Source: Clostridia bacterium (GTDB lineage: Bacteria > Bacillota > Clostridia > Christensenellales > Aristaeellaceae). From it: DNA of 49,252 nucleotides. The first letter of the stretch is position 1. The number at the start of each line of letters is the position of its first letter. This document shows positions 44,090 to 49,252 of this stretch, in pieces. The DNA is taken from NCBI GenBank assembly GCA_017547285.1, contig JAFYQB010000153.1, positions 1-49,252 on the forward strand. Reading direction: 5' to 3'. The position numbers and the translations under genes were made by a program. The notes below the pieces were generated by a model. The model was not told where the DNA came from. It searched no databases and saw only the letters and a list, made by a program, of their open reading frames with translations.

Positions 44090-45489
44090 AGCCCGTTCTG
44101 CTGATTGACTTCGGCAGCACCTATACCAAAGTAACCGCCGTGGATGTGGAAGCTGAACAGCTGCTTGGTACGGCGGACAGCTATACCACCATCGAAACGG
44201 ATGTGGGCGATGGGCTGGCTAACGCGCTGGAAAAGCTGCATGCGCAGACAGGTCCGCTGGCATACGAAGCGCGTTACGCCTGTTCTTCTGCGGCCGGCGG
44301 CCTGCGGATGATTACCAGCGGCCTTGTGCCGGAGCTGACCGCCGAGGCAGCGCGTCAGGCCAGCCTTGGCGCGGGAGCAAAGGTGCTGAAAGTGTTTTCT
44401 TTCCAGCTTACGGAGGATGATCTGTTGGAGATTCAGCAGATCAATCCGGATATCTTTCTGCTGGTGGGCGGCACGGACGGCGGCAATACCGAGTGTATCC
44501 TGCACAATGCCAAAATGCTTGCCTCCATCCCATTTGATTTTCCGGTGATCATTGCGGGTAACCGCACGGCTGCAAGGGAGTGCGAACGCATCCTGAGCGG
44601 TCATGAGGTCCACTTGGTTGAAAACGTAATGCCGAAGTTTGGCGTGCTCAACACCGAACCCGCAAGACTGAAAATCCGCGAGATCTTCCTGAACAAAATC
44701 ATTCAGGCCAAGGGATTATCCAAAGCGGCGGAACTGCTTTCCGGCATTCTGATGCCCACGCCTTCCGCTGTGATGAAGGCCATGCGCCTGCTGGCTCAGG
44801 GCTGCGAAGATGAAGCCGGCATCGGCGACCTGATCGCTGTGGATGTTGGCGGCGCGACCACCGATATCTATTCCATGGCAGACGGTATGCCGCAGGATCA
44901 GGCCACGGTCTACAAGGGCCTGCCTGAGCCGTATGACAAGCGAACCGTTGAGGGCGATATCGGCATGCGCTACTCCGTGCGCGGTATTGTGGAAGCGGCG
45001 GGTCTCAAGCGCATCTGCGAACTGAGCGGCCTTTCCCAGGAACGGGTCAGCGAACTGCTGGCCATGCTGGATGAACACAAGGACATGATCCCCGAACCCG
45101 GTTCCGATCTGGAAAAGCTGGACTTTGCGCTGGCCTCCATGGCCATCGAAACAGCGGTTACCCGTCATGCCGGAACCATGGAGGAAACCTATACGCTGAT
45201 GGGGCTTACCTATGTGCAGTCCGGCAAGGATCTGCGCAGGGTGAAGCAAATCATCGTCACCGGCGGCAGTCTGATCCGCACCGCCCGTACCGGCGAAATC
45301 GCCTCCCATGCGCTTGCATCCCTGAATGCTCCCATGTCTCTCCGTCCGCTCAAGGCGGAAGTTCGTGTGGACCGAAAATATATTCTGGCGGCCATGGGCC
45401 TCCTTTCCGAAACCTATCCGCAAACTGCGCTGCGCATCATGAAAAAGGAGCTTGAACACGATGGATATTCAGAACAAAAGAATTCCTGA
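44086..45489 (+). CDS. glmL: GlmL/MutL, glutamate-mutase-associated ASKHA protein
   Basis: A 467-aa protein of the actin/Hsp70-like ATPase fold. [16 protein letters not shown] (5-20) is the first phosphate motif, and [15 protein letters not shown] and IVTGGSLI mark the second phosphate and adenosine sites. Homologues lie between glmS and glmE in other clostridia and are thought to reactivate or protect the mutase when B12 is damaged; direct evidence is limited. It starts by ATGA overlap with glmS, and its last 29 bp overlap glmE. Confidence 0.93.
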   Translation: MKPVLLIDFGSTYTKVTAVDVEAEQLLGTADSYTTIETDVGDGLANALEKLHAQTGPLAYEARYACSSAAGGLRMITSGLVPELTAEAARQASLGAGAKVLKVFSFQLTEDDLLEIQQINPDIFLLVGGTDGGNTECILHNAKMLASIPFDFPVIIAGNRTAARECERILSGHEVHLVENVMPKFGVLNTEPARLKIREIFLNKIIQAKGLSKAAELLSGILMPTPSAVMKAMRLLAQGCEDEAGIGDLIAVDVGGATTDIYSMADGMPQDQATVYKGLPEPYDKRTVEGDIGMRYSVRGIVEAAGLKRICELSGLSQERVSELLAMLDEHKDMIPEPGSDLEKLDFALASMAIETAVTRHAGTMEETYTLMGLTYVQSGKDLRRVKQIIVTGGSLIRTARTGEIASHALASLNAPMSLRPLKAEVRVDRKYILAAMGLLSETYPQTALRIMKKELEHDGYSEQKNS

Positions 45490-46909
45490 TTCCGAGTTTC
45501 ACGCACTGAGAGCTGAAGTGCTTACCCAGTGGCCTACCGGCAAGGATGTCAACCTCGAAGAAGCTGTGGCCTACCATAAGGCCATGCCTGAAAACCGCAT
45601 CTTCGGCCAGAAACTGCTCAAGGCCAAAAAGAGCAAGACCACGCTGGTGCAGCCCCGCGCAGGCGTGCCTGTGGTGGAACGCCACATCGAGCTCCTGCAG
45701 CATTTGCAGGACAAGGGCGAGGCTGATCTGCTGCCCACCACCATCGACAGCTACACCCGTCAGAACCGCTACAAGGAAGCTGATAACGGCATCAACGAGT
45801 CCCTGCGTCTGGACCGTGCCATGCTGAACGGCTTCCCTGCCGTCAACCACGGCGTGATGAAGTGCCGTCAGGTGATCGAGAGCGTGAACGTACCTGTTCA
45901 GGTTCGTCACGGAACGCCCGATGCACGACTGCTGGCCGAAATCGCGTATGCGGGCGGCTTTACCAGCTATGAGGGCGGCGGCATTTCCTACAATCTGCCC
46001 TATTGCAAGAACATCCCCATGGAACGCACCATCCGCGACTGGCAGTACGTGGACCGTCTGACCGGCCTCTATGAAGAAATGGGCGTATCCATCAACCGCG
46101 AGCCCTACGGCCCGCTGACCGGCACGCTGGTGCCGCCCTGCATTTCCCACGCTGCCGCCGTGATCGAGGCGTTGCTGGCCGCCGAACAGGGCGTCAAGAA
46201 TATCACCGTTGGTTACGGCCAGTGCGGCAACCTGGTGCAGGATATCGCCGCCATCCAGACGCTGGAAGAACTGACCGATGAATATCTGCACAAATACGGC
46301 TACAACGATGTGGAAGTGACCACGGTTCTCCACCAGTGGATGGGCGGCTTCCCCGCCGATGAAGCCAAGGCTTTCGGCGTCATTTCCATGGGCAGCATGA
46401 TCGCCGCGCTTTCCAAGGCCACCAAGGTCATCGTCAAGACCCCGCACGAAGCTGTGGGCATTCCCACCATGGAAGCCAATGCCGAGGGCCTGCGCTGTAC
46501 CAAGCAGGTGGTCAACATGCTCCGCGACCAGACCTATCAGGGCAAGGAGCTGGAAGAGGAAAAGGAGATCATCCGCCTCGAGACCCGCGCCATCGTGGAC
46601 AAGTGCTTCGAGCTGGGTAACGGCGATATCGCTATCGGCGTGTGCCGCGGCGTGGAATCCGGCGCGCTGGACGTGCCTTTCGCCCCCTGCCGCTTCAATG
46701 CCGGCCTGATGCTGCCTGCCCGCGACAACAACGGCGCGGTGCGCATTCTGAACTTTGGTAACCTGCCCTTCGACAAGGATCTGAAGGACTTCCACATTGC
46801 CAAGATCGAAGAACGCGCCAATTTTGAAAAACGCAAGGCCTCCTTCCAGATGGTCATCGACGATGTATATGCCATCGGCAAGGGTTATCTGGTAGGCCGT
46901 CCCCGCTAA
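45461..46909 (+). CDS. glmE: Glutamate mutase large (catalytic) subunit
   Basis: A 482-aa TIM-barrel subunit. Counting from the ATG at 45461, Arg66, Arg100 and Arg149 (the claw holding the substrate carboxylates) and Glu171, Tyr177 and Tyr181 fall on exactly the residue numbers I recall for the Clostridium cochlearium enzyme. This both identifies the gene and fixes the start. An earlier in-frame TTG at 45452 is too close to the AAAAAGGAG (45442-45450). The gene overlaps glmL by 29 bp. It works with GlmS and adenosylcobalamin. Confidence 0.97.
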   Translation: MDIQNKRIPDSEFHALRAEVLTQWPTGKDVNLEEAVAYHKAMPENRIFGQKLLKAKKSKTTLVQPRAGVPVVERHIELLQHLQDKGEADLLPTTIDSYTRQNRYKEADNGINESLRLDRAMLNGFPAVNHGVMKCRQVIESVNVPVQVRHGTPDARLLAEIAYAGGFTSYEGGGISYNLPYCKNIPMERTIRDWQYVDRLTGLYEEMGVSINREPYGPLTGTLVPPCISHAAAVIEALLAAEQGVKNITVGYGQCGNLVQDIAAIQTLEELTDEYLHKYGYNDVEVTTVLHQWMGGFPADEAKAFGVISMGSMIAALSKATKVIVKTPHEAVGIPTMEANAEGLRCTKQVVNMLRDQTYQGKELEEEKEIIRLETRAIVDKCFELGNGDIAIGVCRGVESGALDVPFAPCRFNAGLMLPARDNNGAVRILNFGNLPFDKDLKDFHIAKIEERANFEKRKASFQMVIDDVYAIGKGYLVGRPR

Positions 46910-46921
46910 GCGGAAGAAGAA

Positions 46922-46985
46922 ACGGAGGATTGCGTTCCTCCGTCCCCTCCTATAGAATGGCGAACAAACGAATGATCCGGAGGAA
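46922..46985 (+). promoter_or_regulatory. Possible RBS-switching hairpin before mal
   Basis: Segment acggagga (46922-46929) can pair with tcctccgt (46936-46943). Almost the same middle segment, ttcctccg (46935-46942), is a perfect 8-base complement of the mal RBS region cggaggaa (46978-46985). The two pairings exclude each other, so mal translation could be tuned. The first hairpin has no T run and is not a good terminator. Confidence 0.35.
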
Positions 46986-46991
46986 TGAAAG

Positions 46992-48251
46992 ATGAAAATT
47001 ATTGACGTAGTATGTTCCAAGGGCCGTACCGGCTTCTATTTTGACGACCAGCGCGCCATAAAGCAGGGCGCGGGTCATGACGGTGTGTTCTACGTGGGTT
47101 CTCCTGTAACGGAGGGCTTCAGCTCTGTTCGTCAGGCTGGCGAATCCATCTCCGTTATGCTGATTCTGGAAGACGGCCAGATCGCCTGGGGCGACTGCGC
47201 GGCTGTGCAGTACAGCGGCGCGGGCGGACGCGATCCCCTGTTCATGGCGGAAAAGTTCATTCCCCTGATCGACCAGTACATCAAGCCTGAACTGGTGGGT
47301 AAGGAAGCCGATAACTTCCGTCAGCTGGCTGCCGATATGGAAGCCATCCAGATCGATGGCAAGCGTCTGCACACCGCCATCCGCTACGGCGTCTCCCAGG
47401 CTCTGCTGGATGCTGTTGCCAAGGCCACCGGCCGTCTGATGTGCGAAGTTGTGGCTGATGAATACGGCTGCACCGTTTCCGAGAAGCCCATTCCGATCTT
47501 CACCCAGTCTGGCGACGCCCGCTATGACAATGCCGACAAGATGATCATCAAGGGCGCTCAGGTGCTGCCTCATGCGCTGATCAACAACGTGAAGGACAAG
47601 CTGGGCGAAAAGGGCGAAAAGCTGGCAGAGTACGTGGCCTGGCTGCGCGACCGCATTCTGCAGTACCGCTCCAGCGAGGACTATATGCCCGTTCTGCACA
47701 TCGACTGCTACGGCACCATCGGCGCGGTTTTCGGCAATTACAACTATGCCGCCATGGCGGATTACATCGAGGAGCTGGGCCGCATCGCCAAGCCCTTCCT
47801 GCTGCGTATCGAAGGCCCCATGGACTGCGACAGCACCCGTGAAGCCCAGATCGAAGCGCTGGCCGGTCTGACCAAGGAACTGGATGACCGCGGCTGCGAT
47901 GTGGAACTGGTAGCCGACGAATGGTGCAATACGCTGGAAGACATCAAGCTCTTTGCTGACGCCAAGGCAGGCCACATGGTGCAGATCAAGACCCCCGACC
48001 TGGGCGGCGTGAACAACACCATCGAGGCTGTTCTCTACTGCAAGGAAAAGGGCATCGGCGCTTATCAGGGCGGCACCTGCAACGAAACCGACCGTTCCGC
48101 TCAGGTGTGCGTAAGCTGCGCCATGGCGACCCAGCCTGTGCAGATCCTGGCCAAGCCCGGCATGGGCGTGGACGAGGGCTACATGATCGTCTACAACGAA
48201 ATGGAGCGTATTCTGGCTGTGATGGCTGCCAAGAAGGCGCTGAAGAAGTAA
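46992..48251 (+). CDS. mal: Methylaspartate ammonia-lyase
   Basis: A 419-aa enolase-superfamily enzyme removing ammonia from (2S,3S)-3-methylaspartate to give mesaconate. His194 in VLPHALINN, metal ligands Asp238 (LHIDCYGT), Glu274 (RIEGP) and Asp309 (VADEW), and base Lys333 (QIKTPD) line up almost number for number with the Clostridium tetanomorphum enzyme. GAYQGGTCNETDRS (357-370) is another conserved stretch. It is the last gene of the plus operon, 82 bp after glmE, with GGAGGAATGAAAG before ATG. Confidence 0.97.
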   Translation: MKIIDVVCSKGRTGFYFDDQRAIKQGAGHDGVFYVGSPVTEGFSSVRQAGESISVMLILEDGQIAWGDCAAVQYSGAGGRDPLFMAEKFIPLIDQYIKPELVGKEADNFRQLAADMEAIQIDGKRLHTAIRYGVSQALLDAVAKATGRLMCEVVADEYGCTVSEKPIPIFTQSGDARYDNADKMIIKGAQVLPHALINNVKDKLGEKGEKLAEYVAWLRDRILQYRSSEDYMPVLHIDCYGTIGAVFGNYNYAAMADYIEELGRIAKPFLLRIEGPMDCDSTREAQIEALAGLTKELDDRGCDVELVADEWCNTLEDIKLFADAKAGHMVQIKTPDLGGVNNTIEAVLYCKEKGIGAYQGGTCNETDRSAQVCVSCAMATQPVQILAKPGMGVDEGYMIVYNEMERILAVMAAKKALKK

Positions 48252-48261
48252 TTATATACGC

Positions 48262-48293
48262 GCAGCGCCGGAATCCGCAGGTTCCGGCGCTGC
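48262..48293 (+). terminator. Hairpin after mal, weak terminator
   Basis: A 12-bp GC-rich stem (gcagcgccggaa 48262-48273 with 48282-48293) and 8-nt loop, without a U tract. Some readthrough to the esterase gene is likely. Confidence 0.5.
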
Positions 48294-48321
48294 TGTACTG
48301 TGATTATTGGAGGTGCAAACC

Positions 48322-49089
48322 ATGGCTTTTCTGCAAGTACAGTTTTACTCTGAAACATTGAACGTAGCTTCCACCGTCAATGTCATCATGCCGGAACCCA
48401 GTCATGGCATCGGCATCACTGCCGCCAAGTCTGGCGAACTGCCCAAGGTGCTGTATCTGCTGCACGGTTACAGCGATGATCACTCCATCTGGATGCGCCG
48501 CACTTCGGTGGAGCGTTACGCCGCCCAGCACAATTTGGCCGTCATCATGCCTGCTGTCAACCACAGCTTCTATGCCAATGAAGTGCAGGGTGAACGCTAC
48601 TGGGATTACGTGAGCGATGAACTGCCCCGCGCCATGCACCGCTTCTTCCACCTGTCCGACAAGCCGGAAGATACCTTCGTTACGGGTCTGTCCATGGGCG
48701 GTTATGGCGCGATGAAGCTGGCGCTGACCTATCCCGAACGCTTTGGCGCAGCGGCCAGTTTTTCCGGTGCGACCGATATTTGCGACTTTACCAACCGTCC
48801 CAAGACTCGTTTGACAGAGTACAAGCGCATTTTTGGACCGGTGGAAGAAATGCCGGGCAGCGAACACGACCTGTTCCATCTGATGAAGAACAAGCCGGAA
48901 AAAGCGCCGAAGCTGTATGTGTCCTGCGGTACGGCGGATTTCCTGTATCATCAGCACCAGAAGTTTATTCCCGCCCTCAAGGAATGCGGCTGGGATGTGA
49001 CCCATTACGAAAAGCCTGACGCTGTACACGAGTGGGGCTTCTGGGATGAAGAAATCAAGAAGTTTATTCCCTGGATGCTGGAAAAATAA
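48322..49089 (+). CDS. Alpha/beta-hydrolase esterase (FrmB / esterase D type)
   Basis: A 255-aa serine esterase without a signal peptide. YLLHGYSDDHSIW carries the oxyanion loop, GLSMGGYGA the nucleophile Ser elbow, CGTADFLY the Asp, and VHEWGFWDE the His. The family includes acetyl-xylan/feruloyl esterases and S-formylglutathione hydrolases. Its link to the upstream glutamate genes is only by position; deacylation of imported glycans would match the left half of the window. The ATG at 48322 follows TTGGAGG. A clear terminator ends it. Confidence 0.88.
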   Translation: MAFLQVQFYSETLNVASTVNVIMPEPSHGIGITAAKSGELPKVLYLLHGYSDDHSIWMRRTSVERYAAQHNLAVIMPAVNHSFYANEVQGERYWDYVSDELPRAMHRFFHLSDKPEDTFVTGLSMGGYGAMKLALTYPERFGAAASFSGATDICDFTNRPKTRLTEYKRIFGPVEEMPGSEHDLFHLMKNKPEKAPKLYVSCGTADFLYHQHQKFIPALKECGWDVTHYEKPDAVHEWGFWDEEIKKFIPWMLEK

Positions 49090-49096
49090 TCAGCAC

Positions 49097-49133
49097 AAAA
49101 AACCTGCTGCAGAATGCTCTGCAGCAGGTTTTT
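49097..49133 (+). terminator. Rho-independent terminator after the esterase gene
   Basis: A 13-bp perfect stem (49101-49113 with 49118-49130), loop atgc, upstream A run and TTTTT at 49129-49133. Confidence 0.93.
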
Positions 49134-49252
49134 CAGTCCGTCGAAAAAACTCGTCTTCGGCGATCTTTTCCGCCGAAGAATGCACCGTTTGCCTACTCGC
49201 CTGACGGCTCGCCGGGCGGCAAACGGTGTAAGGAAAGCCTTGCTGCGCAAGG
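49134..49252 (-). repeat. Right copy of window-flanking dispersed repeat
   Basis: Reverse complement of the left copy; 49160-49252 is identical to 21-113. The hairpin cttcggcg/cgccgaag is perfect in this copy (49155-49178) and degraded in the left one. It begins immediately after the esterase terminator and is cut by the window end. Confidence 0.85.

Noticed and set aside
48262..48293. Strong terminator after mal
   Set aside because: Good stem but no U tract; kept only as a weak terminator.

Overview
The window looks like a stretch of chromosome from a strictly anaerobic, GC-rich, gut-type Clostridia (Bacillota). The evidence is the gene content (Opp-type peptide uptake, B12-dependent glutamate fermentation, many intracellular glycosidases without signal peptides), strong AGGAGG ribosome-binding sites, tight operons and sigma-A-type promoters. 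Genus cannot be fixed from the sequence. Both ends of the window lie in the same repeat, in inverted orientation (93 bp perfect, about 118 bp in all), so the window is probably a whole contig or segment bounded by a dispersed repeat. No phage, transposase, plasmid or CRISPR signal was seen.

Region 0.2-23 kb is mainly glycan breakdown with some housekeeping. A minus-strand GH2 (beta-mannosidase-like) and GH95 (alpha-L-fucosidase) pair diverges from a plus-strand unit of beta-lactamase-fold hydrolase, GH51 arabinofuranosidase, GH27 alpha-galactosidase and a small Cys-rich DUF6171-like protein. Then come a MATE exporter, a D-2-hydroxyacid dehydrogenase, a UroD-superfamily protein of unknown role, a GH38 alpha-mannosidase, tRNA-Arg(CCU), an MFS transporter, an S9 peptidase, an XRE regulator with a small partner, and a GH113-like/GH43 pair. 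The set fits decorated plant mannans, arabinans and other mannosylated glycans.

Region 23-36 kb is peptide and amino-acid acquisition: solute-binding protein, two permeases, a fused double ATPase, a small unknown membrane protein, an amidohydrolase, an M20 peptidase and alanine racemase in one run of genes. An asparagine-synthetase-like protein without the glutaminase cysteine and a type I glutamine synthetase follow from their own promoter.

Region 36-48.3 kb is a complete methylaspartate pathway of glutamate fermentation in two divergent operons that share a 141-bp promoter region (41537-41677). Plus strand: lyase ligase CitC, an uncharacterised P-loop protein with an alanyl-tRNA-synthetase-type SAD-like motif, glutamate mutase GlmS-GlmL-GlmE, and methylaspartate ammonia-lyase. 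Minus strand: CitD-CitE-CitF, a two-subunit class I hydratase, fused CitXG, and a nine-cysteine small protein. Read together: glutamate to 3-methylaspartate (GlmES), to mesaconate plus ammonia (Mal), to citramalate (the 'fumarase'-type hydratase acting as mesaconase), to acetate plus pyruvate (the 'citrate lyase' acting as citramalate lyase). An esterase closes the window. The best candidate for undescribed biology is the P-loop/SAD-like protein at 42665-43630, inside this pathway operon without an assigned step.
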